Part shown: positions 10,895 to 24,526 of the stretch, piece after piece
How the letters are laid out: each line of letters begins with the position of its first letter
How positions within the stretch are numbered: the first letter of the stretch is position 1
Assembly: GCA_013339895.1 (NCBI GenBank)
Contig: JABACO010000001.1
Coordinates: 12,409,735-12,473,734, forward strand
DNA from: Ephydatia muelleri
Taxonomy: Eukaryota > Porifera > Demospongiae > Spongillida > Spongillidae
Reading direction: 5' to 3'
DNA: 64,000 nt
Translations under genes and position numbers: made by a program
The notes under the pieces: model-generated
The model's input: only the letters and a program-made list of their open reading frames with translations
Database searches by the model: none
What the model was told of the DNA's origin: nothing

Positions 10895-12914
10895 TAACAT
10901 CAGATTAGCAAACCACAGTTTACATAGCATACAGTGGACCTACCTCATAATGAAATTATCTTCAAGGGCCATACAATTGTAATTCAGTACATGTATGTAT
11001 GCACTTGTGCAAGGGTCCAGGTGTTTGTAGGTTTTAGTCAACTTGAAATAGTTATCCTCATCTTCACTCACCTCATCTTTGCCTACGTGTTCATCATCAC
11101 CTGTACCACCCTCGACCTACCACGGCGCGACAGTGTACCGTATGCAGCCTTGTATATTGCACCCATACTAATCGATACTCGTCTGCACTCGACACGTGGG
11201 CAGTTTTTCATACGTCACGAATGCGGCGCCATGTATACGTCTCACTTCGCTTATACGTATGATATCGCGGTCTGCATATGGATTCAGTATATTCGTCATC
11301 ACCTGTCTGCATACTTCAGATGAACGCGTGCAGACTCTGTACACGTCATGTATTCGAATCGTTTCAAATCCATTTTCTGTTCTGCATACTTGAAGGCTAG
11401 TGCTTAAACCCTGAACCACGCCAGCAATAATTCAGAATTTAACGGCAAACTTTAATCAAATTACAGCTGAAATACAACTTGGTCAAAAAATAAACAGGTA
11501 TATATAGTTCCAAGCTGGCGATCAAAGTCTCCATCACATCCTGCTGATGTAGTTAGAAGGGCACTCTCCGCCTAGCAGAGGCCTCTTGGAAGGCGAGCAC
11601 GAGCCTCTACTACTCTCGCGGCACTTGTCGACGGTTTCCTTACAAGCACACGCTAAAATATTACAGAGGTTATGCACAAAGAACTCAGCATTTACTTACT
11701 CTCTAACCGCGGTGGTAGCTAGCTTATGCTTTACAATGCTATCGTCGTCATCCCCTTGGTTGGCCATGCAGCGAAACGTTTTCATTTGGCCGTAGTACAC
11801 CCTGGCGTCGGCTCAAGAGCTGTGGTCAGAAAGGAAAGTCATAGCATGCCTACTCTGTACCTGCGTTTCTTCTTTTGCCGGGATTGGTCAATTCCACCAT
11901 TTCAGTCTCGATGTACTCGCTTAAATATCTCCTGACCCTGAAGTTATTGGCACGCGCACATAATCCACATGCACATATACAACGTACTATGCTCTTCGCG
12001 TAATGGCGTTCTATTGGTCGGCACTGTGCTGAAGAGAACAAAGATGACGTAAGCATGTAAACCTTTGTGACAACTTGAAACGCCGCCTAACTGCATCTAC
12101 ACTTGTCCTGGTTTGACATAAGCAACACCTACAGTGTAAACACGCACAACTTACCAGCTTAAGTCCGTTTGGTATGCCTTTATAACCTCCGCCTGTCACC
12201 CGCGTTGTCCGAAACTCTTTATCTTGCACAGTTGCACCTCACTGATTCGTCAGCTATATAGTGATCAAAATCAACAATCCAATTTCTCTTACGTTGGGAA
12301 CGGCTCCATTAGTACTGTCTCCACAGATAGCCCAGTAGTCCAACTTTCCTTTCCTCCTATTTCGTTGGGAACTCAAACAAGTTGCCTATTTTTGTTTCCT
12401 TTGCTCGATCGTGCGTCGTCACCTCCACTATTAATGACCAACACGTGCAAAACTTAAAACCGAGCATGCGCAGATAATGATATCAAAATTAATTACTCAA
12501 ATAGGCCTACGGCTACACCCGCTAGAAATAGTCACAGATGTAGGTATCAGAAATTTACAATGATTATAGGGTTCCAATAACTTACCTGTGAGTACGCGAC
12601 TCGATCGGTCGAGGTAATTATAGTAGCCACACTCATATGAATGCGTTTTCATGGGTGTGGTTAAAACGGCCTATATTCCTATTTATTGCGCACTATCGTA
12701 ATTTACGGGCTAAACTGCTGCTCGCGATATGGGTGCGATACGCACCCGATACTTAGCCCCAACAATACCCATCTGCACACTGCACTGGACATTGACATAT
12801 CTAGGTACGAGTATGTATATTGGTCCGCACACGTGCATGTCTGGATATGTATCTGCATACCATGGCGTGGGCAAACTCTGCATATTACTGCATACGATAC
12901 TATGTCACGCAGTG
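10895..12914. repeat. Tandem segmental duplication, copy A
   Basis: From CACGGCGCGACAG at 11,121 to CACGCAGTGA at 12,914 this segment matches 13,670-15,470 at roughly 97% by eye, with only small indels. A weaker match extends upstream: TAACATCAGATTAG at 10,895 pairs with 13,086. Small frames such as 11,586-11,795 (69 codons) are kept in both copies, but because the DNA itself is nearly identical this does not show selection. No known protein is encoded on either strand. Confidence 0.9.
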
Positions 12915-13085
12915 ACAATGTAACTACATGTACATATAGGCCTATACTAGTACCCGGAACGTATATAGGCCTATCCTGGACCTACATGTATATGTACCTA
13001 CATAGGCCTGCCCTGGACCCATGTCATAGCCTGGACCTACTGTTCTCAGAGAAAACTGCTACATGTACATGTACCCCAGGCAGTT

Positions 13086-15470
<2,385 letters not shown>

Positions 15471-15599
15471 ATGTTGTGTTGTTATCATATGGGATGGTTG
15501 CATTTCCCATGCATGGTCCCAATGAGCTTTTTCAAACCAAAACTTATACACAAGCATGCATACACATCACACATACATATTGACATATATACTTACATA

Positions 15600-15629
<30 letters not shown>
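15471..15629. repeat. Junction sequence ending in (ACAT)n, insertion site of the LTR element
   Basis: After the end of copy B there is about 80 bp of unique sequence, then ACATAC repeats from about 15,565 that run directly into the LTR at 15,630. The same tetranucleotide resumes at 20,894 beyond the other LTR. The retrotransposon therefore landed inside an (ACAT)n tract, which hides the target duplication. Confidence 0.8.
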
Positions 15630-15630
<1 letters not shown>

Positions 15631-15767
15631 GTAAACCCTTCGCTAGCGTAGGAATAGGGAACGACTGACACGAGCTCAATAAGAATTCTCAAGATACACA
15701 AAAAGGAACATCTCCCTACCACGCATGCGCAATACATTACATCATCATAATCACAGTCTATTACACA
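15630..15767 (-). repeat. 3' LTR of the Ty3/gypsy element
   Basis: Second 138-bp LTR, preceded in the sense direction by the polypurine tract. The two differences from the 5' LTR are C/T in AACAT(C/T)TCCC and A/G in CATCAT(A/G)ATC. Confidence 0.95.
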
Positions 15768-15780
15768 GCTCCCCCTTCTA
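15768..15780 (-). other. Polypurine tract
   Basis: On the minus strand TAGAAGGGGGAGC lies directly before the 3' LTR. This is the position and composition expected for the plus-strand DNA primer of an LTR retroelement. Confidence 0.85.
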
Positions 15781-15802
15781 TAGGATTCGTCCTCGTATCC
15801 TC

Positions 15803-18163
15803 TTAATGCTTGATGAAATGGCCATACCAGTCAGGTTCTTTACGATCCCTAGAAGGGTACCTCCTCTGCTCTATGGGATTTTCACTCTGATCTGACTCAC
15901 TAGAAGCCCGAGTTGAACGATCTGCCCCACCTGTATCAAACATCTCTTGAGTTTCCTCAGCCTCCTGTTCAATTTGACCTTCCTGGTGGACTTCTTGGGG
16001 CTGTTCCGCTATTACAACATCCTGAGCATCCTCGAGTTCATCTACTTCAACTGATTGTTCTTCAGCTTCTTGCTCCTTCGTATTTGATACTGACATTGGT
16101 ACCTCACCATCATCCTCTGTATCAGCATCATCAGTGCTACTCATAGCGCCATGGTTATCCATAGGCCCCTCATTTACAGGCTGAGTGACCTTGTGTAATC
16201 GCACATCTGGGTTACAAGGCTTGAGTCGGTCAAAGTGAACAACTTGACGTTGCCTTCTCTTTGCTGTGTGCTGGATCCTGTACGTGACGTCCGACAGCCG
16301 CTTGATAACCTCAAAAGGTCCTTGCCACACTCTGTGCAACTTTTTGCAATTATATCCTTTCTTTCTTGGAACTGCTGGATTCCACAGCCACACTAAGTCT
16401 CCTGTATTAAACTTTTCACCATGAATCTTTCTGTCATAATATGCCTTTTGTCGTACTAGACTCTGTCCTGTCTTTTCACGTACTTTTTCGAATACATGCC
16501 CCAACCTCTTTTGTAGGTTGGCCACATATTCACAATGTGACATGTCATCTTGCTGAAATGTACCGCACAAAATGTCAACTGGAAGTCGGGAATCATACCC
16601 ATGCATAAGGTAGAAGGGTGTGTAGCCTGTGGAAGCATGCACACTGGTATTATATGCAAAGCAAGCCAACTTGACATGCCTATCCCATGTGAAATGGCAG
16701 CCATCCAGAGCTGTAGCCAGAATGTCACACAGTGTCTTATTAAATCTTTCAATTTCACCATTACAGGCCGGGTGGTATGGTGTTGTTCTGGTCTTGTGAA
16801 TACCCATAGTTTTGCACATTTCAGCAATCACTTCTGACTCAAATTGTGGTCCTTGGTCCGAATGTAGTTGTTCAGGGAATCCATATTGGCAGAAGTGCTC
16901 CTCCACAAGAATTCTAGCCACAGTCTTCGCTTCTTGATTAGGAAGAGCATATGCAGACATATACTTTGTAAAATGGTCTCCAACCACAAGGATGTAACGA
17001 TTACCTTCATCAGTTTCTACAAGAGGTCCAAGGAAATCCATTGCAACCATCTGTGCAGGAGACCCAACCTCAATAGGCGTAAGTGCAGCTCTTCGCTTTG
17101 GTGTTGGACCCTTCCGAGCAGCGCAATCCTTACATGTACGACACCAGGTGGTTACATCCTTTTGGTGTCCTGGCCAGTAGAATCGTTCACGTAATTTGTG
17201 CAATGTTTTGTCTTCACCAAAATGACCTCCTGTTGGGCCTTCATGCAACTGACTTAGCACTTCCTCTCTGAGATCTTTAGGGACAATCAACTGCAGCCTT
17301 CTTGAACTACCATCCTGGCTTTCAAAGTGGCGATACAGAGTTCCATCTTTCAGTTTTAACTGGGCCCACTGTTGGAATAGGGCTCGTGATGCAGGGCTAA
17401 ACCCTTTTATCTGCTCAGCTTCTGGTTGACCACGACCTTCCATATACCTTTTCAAGACTGGTCCAATCTCAAGATCACTTAGCTGCAACCTTGACACGTC
17501 CTTGTCTAATCTAGCACCTGGAGAATAAACAGGAGTCACCGCAATTTCACCTGCTGAGTGTACAGGGCATTTGCGCTGGTTGCAAGTAATACGAGAGAGG
17601 GAGTCTGCATTGCTATGGCGGTTACCTGGTCTGTGTAGGATCTCATAGTCAAATGCTTGGAGTTTTTCAATCCATCTTGCCAGTTGGCCCTCTGGCTCCT
17701 TGAAGTTGTGTAGCCATAACAGTGAGCCATGGTCTGTTCGGAGTCTAAATGGTTTGCCCAACAGGTAAGAGCGAAACTTGTTTGTAAATACCACAACTGC
17801 CAGTAACTCTCTTCTAGTGACACAGTAGTTCCGCTCCTCCTTACTCAGCAGTCTGCTATCATAGCAGACAACCTTTTCCTTTCCATCATGAACCTGAGAT
17901 AGGACTGCTCCCAGACTGTGGTTGCTGGCATCTGTATCCAAGATGAAAGGTTTGGTAAGATCAGGGTATACCAAGATAGGGGACATAGTAAGTTTCATCT
18001 TTAGAATGTTGAATGCACTCTCACATTCCTTGGTCCACTTAAAGTCCTTTCCTTGTCTGGACAGCTCGTATAGGGGCTTTGCAACCTCAGCATAACCTTT
18101 GATAAAATGTTTGACAGGCCAAGAAATCCCAGCAGCTCTACCAAGCAGGTAGGGGTGGGCCAT
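15803..18163 (-). CDS. pol: RNase H and integrase region of Pol
   Basis: Frame of 786 codons; its first ~15 codons are out of the natural frame. RNase [19 protein letters not shown] (residues 73-90), RRELLAVV, and [15 protein letters not shown] (177-191). Integrase: zinc-binding H307/H314 and C341/C344, then the catalytic triad D376 (MDFLGP), D436 (HSDQGP) and E472, with the D-35-E spacing exact. After residue 600 comes a GPF-type module ([12 protein letters not shown]), then an acidic Glu/Asp-rich tail to the stop at 15,803. The integrase reads as complete; only upstream parts are broken. Confidence 0.95.
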   Translation of the reverse strand: MAHPYLLGRAAGISWPVKHFIKGYAEVAKPLYELSRQGKDFKWTKECESAFNILKMKLTMSPILVYPDLTKPFILDTDASNHSLGAVLSQVHDGKEKVVCYDSRLLSKEERNYCVTRRELLAVVVFTNKFRSYLLGKPFRLRTDHGSLLWLHNFKEPEGQLARWIEKLQAFDYEILHRPGNRHSNADSLSRITCNQRKCPVHSAGEIAVTPVYSPGARLDKDVSRLQLSDLEIGPVLKRYMEGRGQPEAEQIKGFSPASRALFQQWAQLKLKDGTLYRHFESQDGSSRRLQLIVPKDLREEVLSQLHEGPTGGHFGEDKTLHKLRERFYWPGHQKDVTTWCRTCKDCAARKGPTPKRRAALTPIEVGSPAQMVAMDFLGPLVETDEGNRYILVVGDHFTKYMSAYALPNQEAKTVARILVEEHFCQYGFPEQLHSDQGPQFESEVIAEMCKTMGIHKTRTTPYHPACNGEIERFNKTLCDILATALDGCHFTWDRHVKLACFAYNTSVHASTGYTPFYLMHGYDSRLPVDILCGTFQQDDMSHCEYVANLQKRLGHVFEKVREKTGQSLVRQKAYYDRKIHGEKFNTGDLVWLWNPAVPRKKGYNCKKLHRVWQGPFEVIKRLSDVTYRIQHTAKRRQRQVVHFDRLKPCNPDVRLHKVTQPVNEGPMDNHGAMSSTDDADTEDDGEVPMSVSNTKEQEAEEQSVEVDELEDAQDVVIAEQPQEVHQEGQIEQEAEETQEMFDTGGADRSTRASSESDQSENPIEQRRYPSRDRKEPDWYGHFIKH

Positions 18164-18960
18164 TTGGTGACCTTTTCTGTCTTTTCTGGGTTAGGAGTTA
18201 CTCCTTGCTCAGAGACAATATGACCCAGATAGAGTACCTCCTTTTGGAAGAAGTTGCACTTCTCTGGTTTTAGCATCAGACCTGCTGCTTGAAGTCTTGC
18301 TAATACCATACTTAAATTGTCCAGATGCTCCTCAAATGATCGCCCCATGATGATAACATCATCTAGATATACCAAGCATGATGACCATTGCACTCCAGCC
18401 AAGACTATGTCCATCAGCCGTTGGAATGTGGCTGGGGCATTGCACAAACCAAATGGCATCACGTTAAACTCAAAATGGCCATCTGGTGTGCAAAATGCTG
18501 TTTTCTCTCTATCTGCAGGACAGATCTCTACCTGCCAGTACCCACTGGCTAAATCAAGGGTAGTAAACCACTTAGAACCTGCTAAGGAGTTTAGGGTATC
18601 ATCAATTCTTGGCAGAGAATAAGCATCCTTCCGAGTCAATGAATTCAGTTTTCGGAAGTCTACGCAAAACCGTAAGGATCCATCCTTTTTTTTAACCAAA
18701 ACTACTGGGGATGCCCAGGGACTTGATGATGGGCGAACGATATTGTTGTCTAGCATCTCCTGCAGCACCTTCCTGCTCTCCTCTCGCTGGTGAAAATGGG
18801 TCCTTCGTGGTCTTTATCGAACTGGTGGCGCATTTCCTGTACAGATTTTGTGCTGGAGCACTTTGGTTTTTCCAATTTCGCCCTTCTGTGGAAATAAAGC
18901 CTGGTATTTCACTAACAGATCAAACACCCTCTTCCTCTCTTGTGAACTGAGTTCTGCATA
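18112..18960 (-). pseudogene. pol: Reverse transcriptase domain of Pol, with in-frame stop and frameshift
   Basis: Standard Ty3/gypsy reverse transcriptase order: [71 protein letters not shown], and the polymerase active site [12 protein letters not shown]. Upstream, the frame contains a TAA at plus-strand 18,814-18,816 within the linker. At about 18,115 (WELLGFLGL) a one-base shift moves the reading into the RNase H-integrase frame. Both are consistent with decay or with assembly error. Confidence 0.92.
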
Positions 18961-19895
18961 CCTTGCACTATCTCCCACAGCTTTTTCTCCTTCTCTGGTG
19001 TGATCTGTGGGGTATGTGTATCGGTAGACTGCAAGGATTCCTCAGTTGACAAACATCCAATAGTCACAACTTCACTGCTTTTCAGAAGTTCCATTCTTGC
19101 TATAAGGTCTCCATGGTACACTGTCACCGGTTCACAGCTGGAGTTCATCAATCGCATGGTTACCATTCCGTTCCTGGGTATGACGATGGCATTTGCCACA
19201 TGAACTGTTCTCTTAGGAACACCGGAAGATTCTCTCAGCCATGGCCCTGGTTCTAGCTCTCCTGTGAATGTTCCATTCACCTCCACTTCATGAAGGGGTG
19301 GAATCTTGATAGTTTCCTTCAGTGAAACACATGCAGTAGTACAAAGCTTCGCTGCATCACATCTCGGCACGTTGCTTTGCAATGGCAGTGTCATGCCTGG
19401 CTTACTCCTGACTCTAATTTTCCCTGCCGCTGGATCCAGGATGCAGCCATTTTGGAGAATAAAATCCATTCCCAGGAGTGCCTCCATTGGTAACTTGTCC
19501 ACCACAATTACCGGATGAGTGAACTCTCCCTCTCCTCCAAGCCTGATTGAAGCCACCTTTGTTCCCATAACTCTCATAAGGTTTCCTGATGCATCAACCA
19601 ACCGCTCCGTTCCTTTCCATACATCCAGTTCTCCACCCTCCGCTCCATCCCAAATGTCACTTCTTACCACTGTGACATCAGCTCCTGTGTCAACCAAAAA
19701 GCTCACTGGTGTGTTGATTAAAAATCCGTGAACAAAGCAGTTACCAGGGCCTTTACTAGGAATAGTCAGAATAGGTGTGGTAAAATCATTGTTGTCACTG
19801 GATTTGGAAGTACGCTTCGTCCCCCCCCTCAGTTTCAAGGAAGTATTCTGAACGACTTTCATTACATTTGGTTGAAGTGGAATTATACATTGCAC
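18912..19895 (-). CDS. pol: Retropepsin-type aspartic protease region of Pol
   Basis: Frame of 327 codons. The catalytic motif FLVDTGADVTVVR lies near residues 66-78, followed further on by LLGMDFILQNGC, the partner motif near the end of a retropepsin. The remainder is the linker to reverse transcriptase. The start overlaps the end of Gag in the +1 frame at a G8 run, so this part is probably made as a Gag-Pol fusion and not from its own start. The last 20-30 codons are a wrong frame: the natural continuation (YAELSSQERKRVFDLL) lies one frame over, giving a frameshift near 18,985. Confidence 0.85.
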   Translation of the reverse strand: MQCIIPLQPNVMKVVQNTSLKLRGGTKRTSKSSDNNDFTTPILTIPSKGPGNCFVHGFLINTPVSFLVDTGADVTVVRSDIWDGAEGGELDVWKGTERLVDASGNLMRVMGTKVASIRLGGEGEFTHPVIVVDKLPMEALLGMDFILQNGCILDPAAGKIRVRSKPGMTLPLQSNVPRCDAAKLCTTACVSLKETIKIPPLHEVEVNGTFTGELEPGPWLRESSGVPKRTVHVANAIVIPRNGMVTMRLMNSSCEPVTVYHGDLIARMELLKSSEVVTIGCLSTEESLQSTDTHTPQITPEKEKKLWEIVQGMQNSVHKRGRGCLIC

Positions 19896-20729
19896 TCCTA
19901 CAATTTCTAGCTATATGACCAAAGCGTCCACATTTAAAACATCGTTGTCGTTTGGGTTCTTGATAGCCAGATTCCAGTTTGTGCAAGCGTTCTTCATGTG
20001 CACTCAGTGAACTCCTAATAGAGGCAAAATTCTCATCCTGAGAGAGCTTCAGTCCAGCTATGCTTTCAGCCAACATCTTCATACTTTTTGGGAGGTCAGT
20101 TTGATCTGCCGCCCGGGGTGATACGCCTTGATCAAGGTTGATGGGGGCACTCACATGAACATTTCTGCGATGGACAGCGTTATTAATACATTCCAGACGG
20201 ATTGCTTCTTGGACAGCCTCGTTCAGCGTCTGCGGGCTACTTCTCCGCACCCCAATTGCGAGATCACGATCTTCCTCCAACAGCACGACATGGCAAATCC
20301 ACTCGCAAGATCCTCGGAATCGGGGTGGGCACGAGTCGCCAGTTCTTTCACATTCTCGGCTACGGAAGCCCAATCCTCCCCTTTCTTCCTCTGGTAGGCA
20401 AATAGCTTCTCTTGGTACACTAGCCTTTTAGATTCAGGTTCGAACCTGCACGTCAACGCTTCCACAGTTGCGTCGAAATCGTTGCGAGTTACCTCGTCCA
20501 ACGTTTCCGCGTCAGCGCTGCTTGCCCAGTAAGTTTACAGTCCAGCCAAATACGTTTCTCTTCGTCGTCCCATTTGTACAAATTCGCTAGGCTCTTGAAC
20601 TTCCGTATCCACGTGATCCAGTCACCTCCACCTGAAAACTCAGATGGCTGCGCTACAGGGCCACGCTTCTTTGGTTCCGCGTTTGGGCCACCACGTGATG
20701 CAGTCCGGGCCTCGACTTGGTTTGAATCT
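19795..20729 (-). pseudogene. gag: Gag protein with zinc knuckle, frameshifted
   Basis: Gag packages element RNA in virus-like particles. The first readable frame, from about 20,729, gives a capsid-like segment (GGDWITWIRKF, LYKWDDEEKRIWL). A frame change near 20,515 joins it to VTRNDFDATVEALT and FEPESKRLVYQ. Another near 20,290 leads to DRDLAIGVRRSSPQTLNEA, a region that recurs in Ty3/gypsy Gags. The C-terminus has one CCHC zinc knuckle (CFKCGRFGHIARNC). It ends at a stop at 19,795, overlapping the protease frame by about 100 bases through a run of eight G. No clear ATG was found; one ATG at 20,738 overlaps the primer site but soon meets a stop. Confidence 0.85.
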
Positions 20730-20736
20730 TGATTTC

Positions 20737-20754
20737 ATCCTGCCGACTACGCCA
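20737..20754 (-). other. Primer-binding site, tRNA-Ser type
   Basis: Read on the minus strand, TGGCGTAGTCGGCAGGAT begins two bases inside the 5' LTR boundary. Its complement ends CCGACTACGCCA. That is the 3' acceptor end with CCA of metazoan serine tRNAs whose 5' end is GTAGTCG. This sets the minus-strand orientation independently of the proteins. Confidence 0.85.
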
Positions 20755-20755
20755 A

Positions 20756-20893
20756 TGTAAACCCTTCGCTAGCGTAGGAATAGGGAACGACTGACACGAG
20801 CTCAATAAGAATTCTCAAGATACACAAAAAGGAACATTTCCCTACCACGCATGCGCAATACATTACATCATCATGATCACAGTCTATTACACA
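20756..20893 (-). repeat. 5' LTR of the Ty3/gypsy element
   Basis: 138 bp; as transcribed it begins TGTGTAATAG and ends GGTTTACA, so it has the usual TG...CA borders. It matches the 3' LTR at 136 of 138 positions. This is very short for an LTR; I could not locate promoter elements inside it with confidence. Confidence 0.95.
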
Positions 20894-20920
20894 TACATAC
20901 ATACATGCATACATACATAC

Positions 20921-20938
20921 ATAATAATAATAATAATA
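20921..20938 (-). repeat. (ATT)n tail of the LINE
   Basis: Six ATA/ATT units on the plus strand (TATTATT.. on the minus strand) immediately downstream of the LINE 3' sequence. They merge into (CATA)n up to the LTR at 20,893. LINEs that end in short tandem repeats instead of poly-A commonly have such tails. Confidence 0.7.
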
Positions 20939-21021
20939 TGCCATCGCATTATACAGGTATAACACGTTTGGAGGAAGAGACCAGACACAGTTCGGAAACA
21001 AACAAGTCATCAAGCTAACAC

Positions 21022-22400
21022 TCAAAGTTCTACAACATCAACATCTAATTTGGACCAGTGATGTGTTTTGCGAAGATGTATTTTAACTCCCTTAATGCAA
21101 GTAGACTTGAACTGGCAATCCGTAGCTGGGCACGACACAGAAAGTTCACAATCATTTGGAGACGGTTCATCAGATTGGCTCTTGTGTTTGTGGTGTTGAT
21201 GTATCTTAATGCCTTTTTGAGATTTGGAGGTAAAGGAACATAGAGGGAAAGGGCATGAGAAGTCATTTGGCGAGTGGGGAGATTTTGCGCACTGACCATG
21301 TTTTTGTGTGTTATGGCTTTTCAGATATTTCTCACTAGTGAAATGTTTATTGCAAATAAGACAATAGTTGTTGTTTGGGAGGGAAGATGCACCCTTGTGG
21401 CAGTCTCGTAACGTCCTAGCCTTCTCATGAAGATTTTCTTCCACTAAGGCTGCACCGCTAAAAAGTGAGGTTCTCCATTGTGACCTCAATACTGCAATGG
21501 TGCGCCAGTTGCTGGATATGCCAAACAAGGATAGATCTTTAGAAACACAATCCCTCCATCTAAGTTTCGGTTTGTGTTGCGGGCGCTTTGCAGATGCAAT
21601 TTCCCCAAATAGAATTTGTTTTGGGAGTCTGTTATCCTCCATTCTATATATATGACCAAGCCATCGTAGTCTAGCCATGGAAATAAGTGTAGAGGCATGT
21701 TGGAGGTGAGATCTTACAAGAACAGTAGTGTCAGGAATATGATGGAAAGGATTAACATTTAAAGCCTGTCTAAGACATGACAACAAAAATGAATGAATAC
21801 GACGCACAAGGTATGATGTAGTGGACCAGGTTTCTGCACCATAAAATAGTGCAGGTATGACTGTTGCATTGAAAACAGCAAGCTTGGTGTGTTTAGATAA
21901 GTTGGCATTATGCCATACCTTACCTTTCAATGCACTAAAAAGTTTAGCAGCTTTAGAAAGTCTGGAATTAATTTCATTGTCTAAGGAGACATCAGAGGAC
22001 AGAACACTGCCCAGATACTGAAAAGCCGTAACAGTTTCAATTGTGGTTCCACGAATGTTGAAGGGGGAACTGCTTGTAGCGGATTGAGTTATGACCTTTG
22101 TTTTGTCAGTGCTAACACTTAGACCCCAGGAGCGAGCCACATGGGTGAATCGATCAATGAATCTTTGAAGAGCAGCACTATCGAGGCATCCTGTCATCAC
22201 ATCATCCGCAAAACGGAGGTCACAAATTCGAACTGACATTGGTAGTTTAGTGCCAGACCGTCTAAAAAGCTTACCATCCAGCCTATACTTAATTTCAACA
22301 CCATCATTAAACTCGCTTAAGACTTGATGCATGACCGTATTGAAGTATAGGTTAAACAGGAAAGGTGCTAGTACACCATCCCTGTTTGAGACCAGTTGTA
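21022..22400 (-). CDS. LINE reverse transcriptase C-terminal part with three C2H2 zinc fingers
   Basis: This frame takes over at GVLAPFLFNLYFN. It contains the RT active site RFADDVM (FADD at residues 75-78), FQYLGSVLSSD, LFYGAETW, and the thumb motif RLRWLGHIYRMEDNRLPKQ followed by KLRWRDCVSKDL. The tail holds three C2H2-type fingers: C358/C361...H374/H379, C394/C399...H412/H416 and C435/C440...H453/H458. It probably binds element RNA or target DNA. It is not an independent gene: its first ~20 codons are out of the natural frame and it belongs to the polyprotein upstream. Confidence 0.92.
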
Positions 22401-24526
22401 ACCTGAAAAGGATCAGATAGAACACCATCAACACGAACTGAGGCTTCCATATTTATATGAAGGCCTCTTAAAATGTGTACTAACTTTGATGGGAAGCCCA
22501 AACGTGCTAGTAGTAACCACAGGGCATGTCTAGGTACAGAATCATAGGCTTTCTTCAAATCAAAGAAACACATATACAGCTGACACATCTGCTCTCTTGC
22601 CTTCTCTTGCAGCTGTCGTGCAACAAAAATCATATCAATGGTCCCACGACATTTTCGAAAGCCACATTGTGTCTCATCAAGGATTGACTCTGCAACAGGA
22701 GTAATGCGGTTTGCAAGGACACGTGCAAAGACCTTCCCTGCAACACTTAAGAGTGAGATGCCCCTCCAATTATCACAAAGTTGGAGGTTTCCTTTTTTGG
22801 GTAATGGAACGATGATAGAATCCACCCATTCCTTCGGAATCAATTCAGATGACCATACCTCAGTACAGATTGTATGAAGGAAAGTAAGTGCTTGCTCACC
22901 ACCATAGATCAACAACTCAGCAGGGATTCCATCCTTTCCAGCAGCTCGATTACACTTTACCTGTGACAAAGCACATCTAACTTCTTCTACTGTAGGGGGT
23001 CTGGCCAGTTCCTCCATAATAGGCTGTTGTGGGATGATGTTAAACACACTGTCATCATAGGAGGAGGCAGTAGTATTCAAGACATGGTTAAAATGAGATC
23101 TCCAACGGTCCCTGATTTGAGTAGGGTCAGATATTACATTTGATCCAGACTTGTCTAGGACCGAGCGAATATGTACCTGCCTGTGGAATGAAAGAAGTTT
23201 CCACGATGAGAAGAGATTCTTCCAATCACCCTTAATATGAAAATGATTTAACTCTTCAGCTTTATGCTTCCACCACCCATTTTGTATCTTATGCACATGA
23301 TACTTGACGTGGTTTCTCGCTGATCGATACTGGGTGAGAAGGTCAGCAGGAACTGAAATATTTGCTTTTCTCGCGGATAAAACCTGGCCGAGTAATTGTT
23401 TTTTACGTAGCAGCATTGGTTGGATGGTATCCAGATTGTCATAGAACCAGTCAGGTGTAGGTCGTTTTGAAGTAAAACCCAAATGATTGGTGGCAGCATT
23501 GATTACTGCTTTGGAGAAAGAACTCCAAAGTGTTTCAGATGTTTCATTGCTTGTTGCACGTGATGGTAATTGATGTAAAGCATCAGTAAGTGCCTGCTGG
23601 TACTGCATCACCACTTCAGGTTGTGACAACCGACTAACATCAAAACGCCTGTTAATAGAGCTGTTCAAGCGAACACGATGATGTGGTTTGCTAACAGGCA
23701 TAACCATAGAGCTACCAACAAAGAAGTGGTCACTCCATACATCAACACTGTGATAGACTCTAGTATCTTGCATTAGATAGCGATCCTTTTGCCTGGTAAT
23801 GACAAAGTCTATCATATGAAGCGTTTTGGAACGAGGGTGCATCCACGTGCCCTTGTGCCAGGTCTTATGGCAGAAAAAGGTGTTTGTAACACAAAGGCTA
23901 TTCCGAGCACAGAACTCCAGTAGCATGTAACCATTGGTATTGGTCTCATCAATTCCTTCTCTGCCTACAACTCCTTCCCATATCATCCAATCACAGCCAA
24001 CTCGTGCATTAAAATCGCCTAGCAGCACCAGTAAATCAGATGATGGTACCATATCAATTGTTCTTTGTAGATCTGAATAAAAAGCATCTTTCTCGCATGA
24101 GGTAGCTTTGAAAGTTGGAGCATATACTGAAACAAAGGTTACTGTTCTCGAATAACGTTTTAGTTTAATACGTATAGTCATAACACGGGAACTGATGCAT
24201 TGAGGTGGCTGAAGCATGAATTTTACATAGCGGCTTAACACCGCAAAACCGACACCACCGTGCCGCGGCGTACCTTCAGGTTTGCCAGACCAAAAGAAAG
24301 TGTAATCACTTTCAACGATGGAGCCTTGATCTGCTAGTCTTGATTCACTAAGAGCAACTATGGCGGCACCGGTACGGCGAAATTCAAGGTTGCATACAGC
24401 CGTTCGGCGTGGAGGAGCTTCAGATGGGTACTTCGGTTTTGTATAATCCAAAAGAGAGCGTACATTTTGACAACCAAAACGCAGTAGCTGCGACGTAGAA
24501 CTCGAATTCTTGATGGAGCGCATCAT
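22380..24526 (-). pseudogene. LINE endonuclease and N-terminal reverse transcriptase part
   Basis: The frame starts with two ATGs at 24,526. An endonuclease/exonuclease/phosphatase domain covers about residues 14-275: QNVRSLL, ALSESRLAD, VSVYAPT, LLGDFNARVG, MHPRSKTLHMIDFV and WSDHFF, the metal-binding and catalytic blocks of LINE endonucleases. After a linker, reverse transcriptase begins near residue 550 with IIVPLPKKG, WRGISLLS, ETQCGFRKCRGT, and the first catalytic aspartate in CFFDLKKAYDSV. The natural sequence then passes TTGLKQGD, but the frame here ends within 10 codons because of a one-base shift at about 22,380; the rest of the protein is 21,022-22,400. Confidence 0.92.

Larger units (their letters stand above)
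15630..20893 (-). mobile_element. Ty3/gypsy LTR retrotransposon, complete but frame-damaged
   Basis: A 5,264-bp element with 138-bp LTRs, a tRNA primer site, a polypurine tract, and Gag, protease, reverse transcriptase, RNase H and integrase in Ty3/gypsy order on the minus strand. No envelope gene is present. The LTRs differ at 2 of 138 positions, indicating recent insertion. Even so, reading the polyprotein needs at least four frame changes (near 20,515, 20,290, 18,985 and 18,115) and passes one in-frame stop (18,814-18,816). It sits in (ACAT)n next to the 3' tail of the LINE. Confidence 0.95.
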
